Below are positions 35,756 to 49,100 of a DNA stretch of 64,000 bases, piece after piece; the first letter of the stretch is position 1, and each line of letters begins with the position of its first letter. The position numbers and the translations under genes were made by a program. Source of the DNA: Alnus glutinosa (Eukaryota > Streptophyta > Magnoliopsida > Fagales > Betulaceae); NCBI RefSeq assembly GCF_958979055.1, contig NC_084888.1:1134001-1198000 (forward strand). Reading direction: 5' to 3'. The notes under the pieces are model-generated. The model was not told the DNA's origin, did no database searches, and saw only the letters and a program-made list of their open reading frames with translations.

Positions 35756-38700
35756 ATATAAGAGAATATATAGATGTTCAAATTCATCTATTCTAGACCG
35801 TTTAAAATATCTGGCCTAACTACTTGAGAGTATTCTTAATAACCTCATCAAATTTTACTAGTAAAAATAACTAAACCAATTTTATTTATTTTAACTATCC
35901 ACTTTTTTAAAACATTCTCACAATTTTAGATATCTACTGTTACTATTTCATTTAAATAACATTTCTCAATAGAGAGACTGTGTGTAATGCATGAGAAAGA
36001 AAGTAAAAAAAAAAAAAAATAGAGTTTTTTTTTTATTGTTTTGGTGAGTGAAAAATTTTCACTATTATTGATAAATATTGTTCGATCACTTATAAATTTC
36101 TTTTCTTTTCTTTTGTTTTTTTCACCATTTTTTTTTTCAAATTAATAAAGCTGTTGGGACTCATTTTGATCCATTTTAACAAATCTACTAAGAATGTTAC
36201 GAGGAATGTAAGCTCCGTAACGAGAAAACCCCCTTTTCTTAAGAAAAATTGGAACAACCTAATTTTATGGGATGTGAATTGAAGTTGTCTCTTGTTTCGT
36301 AGTCAATTATCTTCAGTAATTTTTCAGGTAGTGTAACCCTTCTAAGAAGTATTTCTCATAAATGAAGAAAAAGCACTGTTTTTTTTTTTTTTTTATAAAA
36401 AAGTCCTTGGTAAGAGTTAGTGGCCATACAATTAATGTAAGACTGATAAAGGGTACGTGGCTCAGGGAAGAAAAAAAAAAAAAAGATACTATTTGAATCG
36501 GTGGATGTACATATGAAGTTTAGTAACATTCAATAAGGTACAATAATTGGTCTATCTCAAATACGTGTTTCAAGATGTGGGCACTGGGCATAAGGTCGTA
36601 GGTAGTAGGTACCTTGCTGAACTACATCGTACCTGTTTTCTTCCGTAAGCATTTACGGGACTAACAGTGGCTAGTAACAGTACTTCATTAACCTCCCGCT
36701 AGCCACAGTGAGGTAGCAATTGCTTGGACTTGGCTATTCTAGGCTAGGCTTCTAGCCACCATTTTCAAGTGAAACTTCTCTAGAAATAAGAGATTTTTAA
36801 GTTTAATCGTTTTACCGATCATAAATTTTACATCTATTTATAATAAAAATTTACAATAAAAGGTATAGTATCTCCTTACAGCACTCTTAATTAATTATTT
36901 ACTGGATCTATATCCAGTCTTACGAATTTTATGTTCAAATTACAATAAATACGAGAGAATTTTTATAAAATTCAACTGCACGAGAAGGTGGGCCGCTCAA
37001 AATTTACTTAAACACGTAAATTCTATAGGGAATGCTCCTTCATATTTACCAACTATGGACTATTAATTATCCATTGGATCCATATCAACCGGTCTTTGTA
37101 ATTTTCTGTTCGGATGGTTAGAAATGTGAGAGAGTATTGCGTCTTTATGGGATTCAGTTGCATGTTAATTCCGTAAAAACTCTTTTATATTTACTATCTA
37201 AATTGTTAGTAATACGGATACCAAAACTGTTGGGATCTCTGTCCCTGTCCACTGCCAATTTTATCCCAGCATTGGTCATCGATCCCCGTTAAAAATCATC
37301 ACTTATCCTAAAAGTTTAAGCTGATAGGAAAGAATAAATTTAATCACTTGATCAATACTTTAACACTCCCCTTCACGTGTGGGCACAAACTCTCTTTTAA
37401 TAAGTAAGTCTAACACGTAGAATATTTAATTAAAATATGAGATAAATGAATGCATATTTTGGAACAAGTGAACTTTTAACAATCTCATGTTTAAGGACGT
37501 TGTATTGGGTTCCTTTTTTAAAGAGCAAGTGGATTAATTTCGGAGTATCGATAATTAATCATCATTCAACATCCGAAGAACCTGATTTCGCATCGTTAAG
37601 GAAAGACGGTCAATTAGGTAAATAAATCCACCGACATGCCAGTTTGCCCGAAATCGGGGAGTAGTATCATACTATTGCTGGCCTTGGATCTAGTCTCCTA
37701 CATGTCCTTTGCCCTACCCCATGCTTTCTCCCCTATCCAAAGATCTTTCGTCGTATACTTTGAATCTCTTTTGGACCTTATGATGAGGGCAAAGAAAACA
37801 GATTTCTGGGATTGAATTCTTTACTTCATGATGGGGGCATTGGGACCTCTTGCTTGTGTTCACAACTTTGTTTAATTGTAAGGTACCATCCATCTAGAAT
37901 TGTAGTTTATTATTGATGTGGCCAACGTTTTTTTTTTTTTTTTTTTATTAACTGCCATGTTAGCAAGGTAAGATAGTAGTAAGATAAAAATGTGGGTTGT
38001 AATATAATTTATTATATATACTTAATCATTTTGCAACTTAATTTTTTATTTTTTAATTAAAAAGGCTGGAAGGGGTGACCAGTGTAATTATCCTCATTGA
38101 GCATGATCATCGAGGTTCCCACCCGTTGTGGAATGTTCGATTTGAACCATAGCTATTACCTTGAAAGGTGAGTTCATCACTACAACCCCACCAAAATGTA
38201 AGTTGGTAAACCCCCTTCTTAGTAGCAGTTGGTTCGTGGACTACTACTGCAAGGGAGTTCGAACTCATAACTACTAAGAATAAAGGAGGGGAGAGTTTAA
38301 CCCTATCCCCTGCTGCTTTACCAACTCAACTACCATCTTGGTGGTATTTTGCAACTTAATTAGCTCGTAGGAACACCACCTTTTATCTATTTTTCGTTTT
38401 TCACAAATTACTCCTTATACATGGTTCATGATTAATGTCCGAGACATCCTAAATAATACACCTAGCTTCCTCCTAGTAGCTGATGTGGTAGTGTCCGTTA
38501 GTCCTTAAATTTATTTATTTTAATAAGGGTTGATGGGCATTATCACCATTAGTCCATTGAGATGGGAATGTAGTATGTAGCACTACATTATTAAATTTTA
38601 CAAATCTAATTGATGATGTATGTGTTGCCACATTATTTAAAGTTTTAAATGATGTTACATCATGTACATATATACCAAAAGAAAATTTTGATGGAAAACA

Positions 38701-39869
38701 AGTTTTAATCATTTTACTTGAAATGAAGAAGATCTTGATTCTTCCTTGAGTGGTTGTTGATAAGATTCATCCATAGAAAGAAATTAAATTACAGTCGAGT
38801 CTTGACTGTATAGTTGTAGAGTTAAAAAGAAAGAAAACAATCTAAGTTATGGGTAAAACAAATTCTTAGCTGCTTGTTTATTTAAGTTATGTTAAAAATT
38901 TTTGCAGTATTATAATTTGGTAATTCTCCTCTTCTTAAAGTTTGAGGTTGTTTGTTAATGTGTTTTGCAAGTATTTTTTATTTTATTTTTAATTTGAAAA
39001 AGTGTTTTGATGTGTAATGTGAATATTGATAAGATTTGAGAAAAGTATATCCATTTTATGTAATGCCATATGCCCAAACGACTGTATTTTTACTATTTGA
39101 ATAAACATAAATGATCGTACAGTATTGTTGAAGTCAGAATTTCACAAAAAGAAAAGAAAAGAAAAGAAAAGAAAGGTAGTGACACAATTTTGACTCCTTT
39201 TAATTTGTAGCTGCTTTTGTTTTGTTTTTCCTTTTTCTTTTCTTTTTCAATTGGTCTGGGCTTCCCCAGGTTTTTTGTTGGGACTTTTAGCCTTAGCAAA
39301 GTTCACAATGAAGTAGACTATTGGGCCTGCTTGCCCGGGTGCTAATTGGGGGAAGCTGTTATGGCTGGATTCTAAAATCCCAAAGACTACAGAATTTGTG
39401 TAACCAAATATTGAACTTCACTTGGGTGCATCGAAGTGTCAAGATCAGGATCCTCTGGATTTTTTTTTTAATATATTCCGTTATATATAATTCTTCAAAT
39501 TTTATTTATCATTTTTAAATTAAATATTTTGTATTTTGTTATATCAATTTTATGAACTTTTTAAAAAAATTTATCCAACCTCTCTTGTGGGTGACCAACT
39601 ACCCCCTTGGGAGTGGCACGATCCCATGCAGAGCAATCGGGATGAGTTGCACCGATCCTGATGTGCAATTTGGTGGCTAGGCCTCCCAATCTCTTCGATT
39701 TGGTAGTCGTAGTCATCAAATCTATCTAATTTGTAGAGATTAGGAGTGGCGTGACCATAAGAAGATGCAGATAGATTTATTTTTTTTATCTTTTTTAACA
39801 GAAAAGAGAAAGTAAAATGTAAGTATTTGTTGCATTACTCGTAGTAGAACGCCTAAAGAATTATAATAG

Positions 39870-39911
<42 letters not shown>

Positions 39912-40020
39912 AAAAAATAAAAAGTCTAAAAAACAAGAAATCGACTATTTAAAGAGGAATAAAGTATTAAATGTTCCCTGGACTTAAAGCGCAGCCCAGA
40001 GTTTGTAGGAATAGGGGTGA
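35756..40020. other. Intergenic DNA, nothing recognised
   Basis: AT-rich DNA between the GATA gene and NRAP. It has poly-T runs (for example 39873-39907, 35 T) but no supported gene, RNA or bounded transposon. Frames at 38515-38712, 39093-39299 and 39321-39518 lack family features. Confidence 0.5.
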
Positions 40021-40030
40021 GAAATGACTT

Positions 40031-40084
40031 TGGGCCTTGAACATCCAGGCCTCTCTTCCCCACCTCGTTTCTGTTAAACCCTAA
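40031..40084 (+). promoter_or_regulatory. Site II and telo-box elements before NRAP
   Basis: TGGGCC at 40031-40036 and AAACCCTAA at 40076-40084 lie 80-130 bases before the start codon. This pair is known from promoters of plant ribosome-biogenesis and ribosomal protein genes, where TCP and telobox-binding factors act. It fits the predicted job of the gene. Confidence 0.6.
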
Positions 40085-40160
40085 TTCTTGGTAAAACCCT
40101 GATTTCCTTTGTTTCGCCCCCCCGAAACCGTTACTACGTAGCGGAAACGAGCGAAGAGCA

Positions 40161-43100
40161 ATGGAGCCTGATGCATTCACAAACTCCATGGACTTGAAAG
40201 TAAGGGAGTTCCTGAAGGAGGTCCGGCTCGACCACTCGCCTGCCTTCACGAAGCTCGTCGACGACACCGTTTCGGCTATCAAAGACGCCATCGATAAAAT
40301 TCCCGAAGACTTGAAGGTTTCCCAAACCTTAAGGCCCATCCTCTGTTTGGTTACTGAGAAAATGGAAAACTTTGAATTCAGTTTTTTTGTCTCCCCTTTG
40401 TTTGTTGGAATTTGATAGGTACTCGTTGAACTTACTGGTAGTGATTGATTAACAATGAGCAGGTGACAGGGGATGAAGCTCCTGGGTTTGTCAGAGACAT
40501 TGGTGCGGATAAAGTTGAGTTCAAGTTTAAGAAGCCAAAATCTATTGAAATTGGTGGGAGCTATGCGATACAGTGCATTGCAAAGCCTGATGTAAATGTA
40601 GATCTTTTTATTCGGTTGCCAAAGGTACTCACATGGCTAATCTCCTGTATGTATACATATATGTGTGTGTGCCTATATATATAAGTGAGTGTCTATGGTT
40701 TCGTCGATAGATATGTCGGGTTTAGCATTATGCGGTGGGTACGGTTTTTTTTAGTGCTAGTGACTGAGGTCTGGATTTAGGAGGTTGTCAATATTACTAT
40801 AACATTAGAAGTTGGGATTTAGCGAAAAAAGAAATCCTGAAGAACTTGGATGATTAAGTTTGTGATTTTCTGCTATTCTTAATTGTTTTCAGTGTGAGTT
40901 TGGTAAGTTCATCCATTTTGAGGCCATTATGCTGTAGCAATGTTAGTCGAATCAGTTTTATATGATTTAACTGATCTAGCGTATGTGGAAGTGTAACTGT
41001 TTCTTAGCTTAGACATGGTCAAATGAACAGGATTCGTGTTATTATTAGGATAGATGCTGTTTCATAGTGGATAGGGTTATGTGTATATATATATATCAGC
41101 TTACGGTGGTGAAAAAGAAGAAGCTTTGTGCTATTAGGACCATGCTTTTATTAAGTTAGACATGAATACACCTGTCATAAGATGGGTTTAGCACCAATTA
41201 GGACCAAAATGAGAGAATAAGTGCTTTATGTCATGAAGATGGGTGGAATATGTGTAATTGATGGGTGATGTGGTGACTCATCTAGGGTCAAAGTAGTGTA
41301 TGAGGACCGGTATTAGGTCATTCTCCTTGACTTATATATCTAGCGGTAATTTCCTTGAGAAGATATCATTCTCCTTGAATTATATATCTAGTGGTAATTT
41401 CCCTGAGAAGATAGGTTTTTATAGAGTATCAAGCAATTGATCGTATTTGAGTACATTGATTACAGGATGGTCCCTAAACTGTCTTAATGCAGTGCTAAAG
41501 TAGTTGTTGGGAGGGAAGGGATATGCTTTCAATCTTTAGTGTTGACATTAAATGATGCGTGATGAATTCTAGGTAGAGGCAGAATAGCCTGATTGCACCC
41601 ACGTTCGAACAAGATTGCGACTGTTACATTCAGAAGTATGGGAATAATAGCCTAATCGCACCATGTTCTAAGAAGTGTGTGGTTGGGGGCTTTCAGTAGG
41701 CCAGGCCAACTCAACCGGCCGCATCTCGTTCCAACGGGGTTAAAACCAGTTGTCTGTGGAGTCTTGGCAGAATTGCTCGGTTGCACTCCTGTTCCTACGG
41801 GAGTACGATTGTGACAAACAAAAAGGTATAGGAATGTGCATAAATTAAGCAATCGACCAAAAATGAATGTGCGAAAATCCCAACAATCAATATCATTTGA
41901 TTTACTATAGGTTTGGGGGGCAATGCACATATGGGAACTTCTCCCTGATTGATCACAATGCCTACCAAATTTCTTCATTATTTAGCATTAATCTTAGCAT
42001 CAATAATTTCCATAAAGATTAGGACTTGGTCATTTTTATTTAGTCTTTCCATCTTTAGTTGATTTTATTGCCTATTAAGATTTAATCTTTTGTAATGTTT
42101 TCCTTTTTAGATGATTTACTTAATTCTTTAGGTTTTAATTTCCATCTTTAGGTGCTTTAGGTTGATGTTATAAGAAGATGTGGAGGGTTCCATGGAGGAT
42201 ATTTTAGCTTTGTTTTTTCATACGCTGTATCTTTGGATGGTGGTTTTTTTGTCCCCATTGTCGATTAAGCTTTGCTGATTTCCTTTTTCGTTTTTCTATT
42301 CATAGTTAGGTGTTTTTTTTGTATACTTTGAGTGTACTTTTTTTTTATAAGTAATGTATATTAGAAAAGCGCAGAGGGACGCAATCCACAGTACACAGGA
42401 AGTATACATGAGACCCATAATTTAAAGAAAAAAGAGAACACCTATCTAGAAATTCAGAATAAGAACACTCAGATATAGACTGTAGTTTCTTTCTCCACAA
42501 AAATAACGTTTGCATCACTAACTTCTTCAAGTTCATTAAACTAGTCTCACAATCTTCAAAACAGCGTGCATTCCGTTCCCTCCATACACACCACATCAAA
42601 CACAATGGAGTATACTTTGAGTGTACTTAGGGGCGCCTTACGCTTTCAATAAGACTAAATTTGCTTATAAAAAAAAATGTTATAAGAAGGCCGATGGATG
42701 TGTTGCAAATGAACTTTGAGAATGAAGTATTGGAATTTTAGTGAAAATTTCCAGTTTATTTGTTTTTCTAAGCTACTTGTTAACTTGTTCCTTCGAATAG
42801 AAGACGTTGTTGCTTTATTCTTCATCTTTCTTGCTATCCACTACGTTATTAAAAGTATTAAAGCTAAGAGATAGTAAGTTACAGAATTTCTTGGGTACTA
42901 ATTAACCAGATGGTAGTTACAAAATCTGCTTATTCGACTTTAGTATATATGATATAGATTGTTATATTTGTCAATATAAGCATATTACTATTTTTATTAC
43001 AAAGTTTCGTTTCTTACAGGAATGTTTCCTTGAGAAAGATTATTTGAATTATCGGTACCACGCCAAAAGGTGCCTATACCTTTGTATAATCAAGAATTAC

Positions 43101-46100
43101 TTGAAGTTTTCTTCATTAGTTCGTAAGGTTGAATGGTCTACCCTACAAAACGAGGCCCGAAAACCTGTATTGCTTATCTATCCTGGTTTGTTTTTCTGTA
43201 GTATTAACTTTTAAGTATTGTTTTTTATTCTTGCATTTACTTGATTCAGGTGATTAGAAAATGTTTCACTGCTGCACCGTTCTTGGAATTTTGGACTGAA
43301 ATATTATTGGTATTGCAGCTGGGGAGCTTGCTGAAGTTCCTGCATTTTTTGTAAGGATAATCCCTACAGCAAAATCCCTGTTTACCATCAAGAAGTTGAA
43401 CCTAAGGCGGAATAATGTCCGTGCTCTGAATGATGGTGGTATGTTATGTTCAGTTGTATTTTATTGTCTTGGAGATGTTTGGTGATGTCTTTACCTAAAC
43501 TGCTGACTATTTCTTTTCTTTTCTTTTTTGAAAAAAAATTATTTAAGGGAGTATTCCTCAGCCTACACCAAAGTACAATAGTAGTATTTTGGAAGACATG
43601 TTTTTAGAGGATAGTGCAGAATTTATTAAGCAAAATTTTCTTGAATGGAAGGGGCTAGGAGAGGCTTCAATTTTGCTGAAGGTATAATTCCAGATTATCG
43701 TGGTCGTGGTCATTTTAACAAGTTATTTAGTAGCCTTATACTGGGATATGGAAATAAGAGTTTGTTTTACTGATGTAGGTTTGGGCTCGGCAGAGAAGTT
43801 CGATATATGTTCATGATTGCCTAAATGGATTCCTAATTTCTGTTATATTGTCATACCTTGCAAGTCGGGACAGGATTAACAATTCTATGAAGGCAATGGA
43901 GATATTTCGTGTTACATTGAGCTTCATTGGTATATTTAGTTTTTCTTTTTTCCCTTATAGTTTTTTAAACTCTAATTTATATTTGTAATGGTTGTTTTTT
44001 ATGCACTGTCAAAATGCATTCAACAATTGAACCTGAAGCTATGAGATTATGGTCCATTTTAATTGTAGAATTTAACATCATGTATTTTATGCGGTGCAAT
44101 GGTCTAACTGTAATTTCTATCAAGGGCAAGTGGTGCTTACTATTGGTGAGGATAGTGGTCCAATAAGTATCCTTGTTCAAGCAAACGGTCTTGGACAAGT
44201 TAAATGGTAAACTATAAGAGAAAAGAAGCTTTTTCTTTTGTCAATCCGGGCTAAAGGAATTTGAATTTGTTGCCATAGTGGACAATTTGTCAGTCAAACC
44301 TGATACATTTTGTATCATCTTTTCTGATATTTTATTTTATGAATTCTTGATAGTAGTTTTTCTTTTCTGTTTCAGTTTTTAACTAGGTTGAACTCTTGGA
44401 CCAGTTAATTGCTTTTCCGGGAAAACAAAATGGGGAGAAAAAAAATAAAAAGAAAATTCCAATAACCACAGTTATTGAAGACGGTCAACTAGCCTATAAA
44501 GTGTTTATTTGTGTTGTACTTTAGGTGGTTCTCTTTTTTGCAATAAAATCGAAAAAGCAATGGGTTCGATTGATAAAACTTTTTAGAGGGTTTTTTTTTT
44601 CCTTTTGAAAAAGTGTTCTGATGTGACATAAAAGAGAGTAGTTTTGAGTGTTTTGTGAATATTTTGTGTTTGAAGTTGTTTGTTAATTCCGTTTCATTTT
44701 TACTAAAAAGGAAAAAGCATCCCCAAAAAGTGTTGTCTAACGAGGTTAATATCATTCATCGTAGTTACTGCACATGGTCAATATGGGAGGAACAATATAG
44801 AAAAGATGGTTTGAAAGTGCCAATTTGCAATACAAATTAAGTACTATAATTGTGAATGTTTAGGATTGATTTATTCATCTAAAGGAAGTTCACATTGTTG
44901 GTGTTGTTGTTAATAAAAAGTGGCTCTTTGGGGTGCAATTTAATGTCAGGTAGTACATTTTTGCCACAATAATGTATGTTAACTTGTTTGCAGCCACCCA
45001 ATCAAAAAAGAAAAAAGGATTATGGGACTATGGGCTTTACTTCATGCAGGAAGGCCAGAAGGATATTCCAAAGGAGGTCCGCTGCTTACCGACTCTACAT
45101 GAATTTAAATTATGATTTTCATTTTTTACTAGTTATTTTTTTCTATGCTTTACATACCTTTGTCATGCACATTATGAATAATCTCTTGTATCTGTTTTTT
45201 TTTTTTGTTCGTTTTCCAAAGATTGATCACTTAAGATAAATAAAAACCAAAGCTGCCATTATAGGAAGGCAAACTATAGTTTAGTTTAGGCCTATTAGTG
45301 TTACTATGAGCCAAATTATCTTCTGGTATATTGTTGACCTTGAAGCTTGGAAGAAAATAGGTGCGTGATGTAGGCTGTAGGCTTTTGATGTGTCTGATCA
45401 TGTGAAAAAAATTAAATATTGCCTTTTCTTTTGTATTTCCACATTTTTCTATTGCTTGTATATATGTAATTATGAACCTTGGAGTTGCAGGAAAGGATGC
45501 CATACAAAGAAACGTTTCCAGTTGTTATATGTCATCCATCAGCACCCTTCAATCTAGCTTTCCGTGTGTCAGGAAATGGTTTCATGGAGGTATTGTTTAC
45601 CAGGAAACTAATTTCTGATCCATGTCTATTACATTAAAGACTTGAATTTATTTTTAACATCTTCTTTTTGAATCACATTGGACTTATTTGATGAAACATC
45701 TGTATATACTTTTTTTTCACCATTTCAGCTCCAAGATGAAGCTGCACTGACACTTAAATGCATAGAGAAATGCAAAGATGGTGGATTTGAGGAGATTTTT
45801 ATGACCAAGGTTGACTTTGCTGCTAAATATGACTATTGCATAAGGTAAAATTTTACAACTAATATCTGTAATGGTTGTCATTTATTTATTCATAGAGGAC
45901 TTGTTCGAAGATGGAATGTAGAAATGAATTATACTTTCTAGACGTTCCTATTTGTGAGTGAATAGTTCAATTAAAATCTTGTGCTGGAAAGTTTATTTGT
46001 TCTTTTTTTTTTGTTTTTTTTTTCCTCCGATAAGTAATTCAATCTCATTAGAAAGTACAGAGGGGTGCAATCCTAGTACAAGTGATGTATATAAGAGAAA

Positions 46101-49100
46101 CCCTGTATTAGGGAGAAAAGAAGAACATAAGTCCAAAAAATAGAAAAAGTAGAAAAATGTAGACTATTATACGCTGCTATCCATGTTTATGGGGATTTGA
46201 ACATAACATTTTTTAGCTCTACCATCAAAATCTTGCGAGCTTCAAATGTCTTTACATTCTGCTCTCTCCAAATACTCCACATTAAGCAAAAAGGTGCCAT
46301 CCTTCAAACTTTCAAAATGTTATGACTTCCTAACTAACCTCTAAGTAGCCAACAACTCTATTACCCTTCTAGGCATTACCCAACCAATACCAAAAATACG
46401 GAAGAGCAAGCTCCATAATTTTCTTGACACTCTTGCACATACAACACCTATCCACCACCATCACGTTCATCTTCCTTAGGTTATCAAAAGTCAATATTTT
46501 CGTTAATGCTGTCGTCTACACAAAGAACACAACTCTTGAAGGAGCCTTAACTATCCAAAGTCCAAATACTCTTCCAGGGAAATGGGGAACTAGGAGGAAT
46601 GGACAACACATGATAAAATGACCTCACTTCAAACTTCCACCCTTTGGAGGGGATCTAACATATTTTATCCTCATCCCCTTGCCTTAATCTGATAGAATAC
46701 AACTCAAAGAAAGGAAAGACCAAATCCACCTCCCAATCATGCACTGGTCTATTAAAAATATGCTCCATTGAAAACTGCATATTTTTTTTTGTTTTGCATC
46801 AAGTTTTACTTGTTTCTACTTGAGAGATATATAATTGCGTGACAATTATGATGTTGTTAATTTACACTAATTTTTATGCAATGGACTGACATGTAGCACC
46901 TTAATCAAGTTGAAAGTAACTGTCCCGTAAATATTGTTTTTCCAAAAAAGCAAAGTAGATTTTACCATATGAGTATGTAATTCTGCTAATGAACTCTAGC
47001 TCAAATGTCAGCTCTTCTTGTGAGAATTGGGTGGAGGGTGTGGTCTTGGGTTCAAGACTCATTGTATGTACGTGTAACCTACCAATCTAAAAAAAAGCAA
47101 TACATTATTTTGTCTACATGCATTGCTTGAAGCTAGAGTGTTTTGTATCAAGGATACAAAATAAACTCATGGTCGACTTTTTTTTTTAACATGACTAGCA
47201 TATTGCTCTAGATAGAATGCTTTTAGTTACAGTCAATTATCTTGGTATTGCAGTTAAAACAGAAAGCTATGAAGTCGGATGGCCATCATCCTGAGAAATC
47301 GTCGCTCATGATTTGAACTTTAAACATATTGTCAGCGTTTTGCTAGAGTGATGTCAAATAGGATCCTGCATTTTAGTCACAGCTTAAAGTTGTGCACATT
47401 TATTTTTTCTATGCAGGTTATGGCCTTAAATTGAGGAAAAAAATTTCAAATAGGAAAATCATGGTTTATTTCCCCCTCAAAGTTTAGCAAAGCCAAGGAA
47501 ATGATTCTTTGGTCTTCCACTTGCTTCTTTCTTTAATGCATTTTCTATTAATTTCTGTTGCAAAGCTTGGACATAAGTTTTAAAAATTAGGCAGGCTGGT
47601 AGTTAATCGATAATGTTGGGGGCATTATAGAAAACTATGGGGATTAATATTTAATATAAGAAACAAGCAGCTGTGACATCACAGCATGTTACTCTAATTA
47701 GCACTTAAGAACATAAAACATGTGCACGTCTTTCTTCACATTCGTTGCTGACTAGTCAAAGTATAGAGTTTCCGGTGGAATCTTAACAATTTTTATGTTT
47801 TGCACAATGCATTCTTGTTACTATTTGTTGCCTTCGTTAAACTATCGTAGTGATCACTTGCTTGGAATTGTTTACGCTGCAATATGTCTTTGTTGCCCTT
47901 TTCTTTTACATTTTTGCTTTTTTAGATTGAACTTGAAGGGAAAAAGTGAGGTTCATACATCGGGATTTTGCTTGGATGATGAATGTTGGAGACTATATGA
48001 GCAGAAGGTACATAGTGTTCTGAATCAGGGGTTGAGCAATAGGGCAAAGTTGATTCGTGTTACTTGGAGAAACACATTGTCAGAAGGAAGTATAGAAAAT
48101 GTATGGAATCAAGTATTAAACTTCAATATCTCATTCCATTGATCAGTTATGTTTTGGATCAACATATCCTAATGAGCTTGCAACCCCAGGGCTTGTCAAT
48201 ATTTGATAGAGAGCCATTGCTTGTTGGAGTTTCAGTGAGCTCTTTGGAGAAAGCTTTTAGGGTGGTTGATATTGGTCCAAATCCTGAAAATAAGGAGGAG
48301 GTATTTCAGTTTTTTTTTTGGGGGGGTGGGGGGGGTGGGTTTGATGTTGTGACATATGCACTGATTCTATTCACGATTTGCACTAGGCTCTCAAATTCCG
48401 GAAGTTTTGGGGGGACAAGGCTGAACTTAGGAGATTTAAAGATGGCACAATTGCAGAAAGCACAGGTGAGGCGTTTAATATGCTACTATTGCCTACTGTT
48501 AATGAAGCTTTGTTGCTTCTGGATGATTTTCATGCATTTTTTTAGATGTTTGGCTTAGATCAAGTGTCAAGATGATAAACCTGATGATTTTCCCAATTTC
48601 ATAGTATGGGAAAGTGAGCAGTGGACGAAGCATCTCATTTTGAAAAGAATTGCTGAATATGTACTTCTGCGGCATCTTTCTTTATCAAAGGAGAATATTG
48701 TGCATATTGTGGATCAACTTGATTTCTCTCTGCTTCATGGTGTTGGTGGTATGATATTGGGCACCAAGTACTTTTGGTCTTTGTGAATTATTTTTCTTCT
48801 TTTCTCTTACAACTATTCAATCCCTTGCAAAGACTTTTTTTCTTTTCTTTTTTTTCAGATCCTATATCATTTTCTGGAAGTTTGCTTGGAGCACTTGAAG
48901 TTCTATCAAAGCGCCTGCGTCTTATAGAAGACATTCCTTTGAAGGTATCTAGTGTGCAGCCTATAGACCCAGGTACCTTTTCACAGCTGGAATAGCAATG
49001 ATTCTTCATGTTTTATTATCTTTATTTTAAAGATTTGTTTGTTGTTTAAAAAAGCTCATAAAAAATTCTATCAAGAATAATGGTTCCCATTATTTTTATA

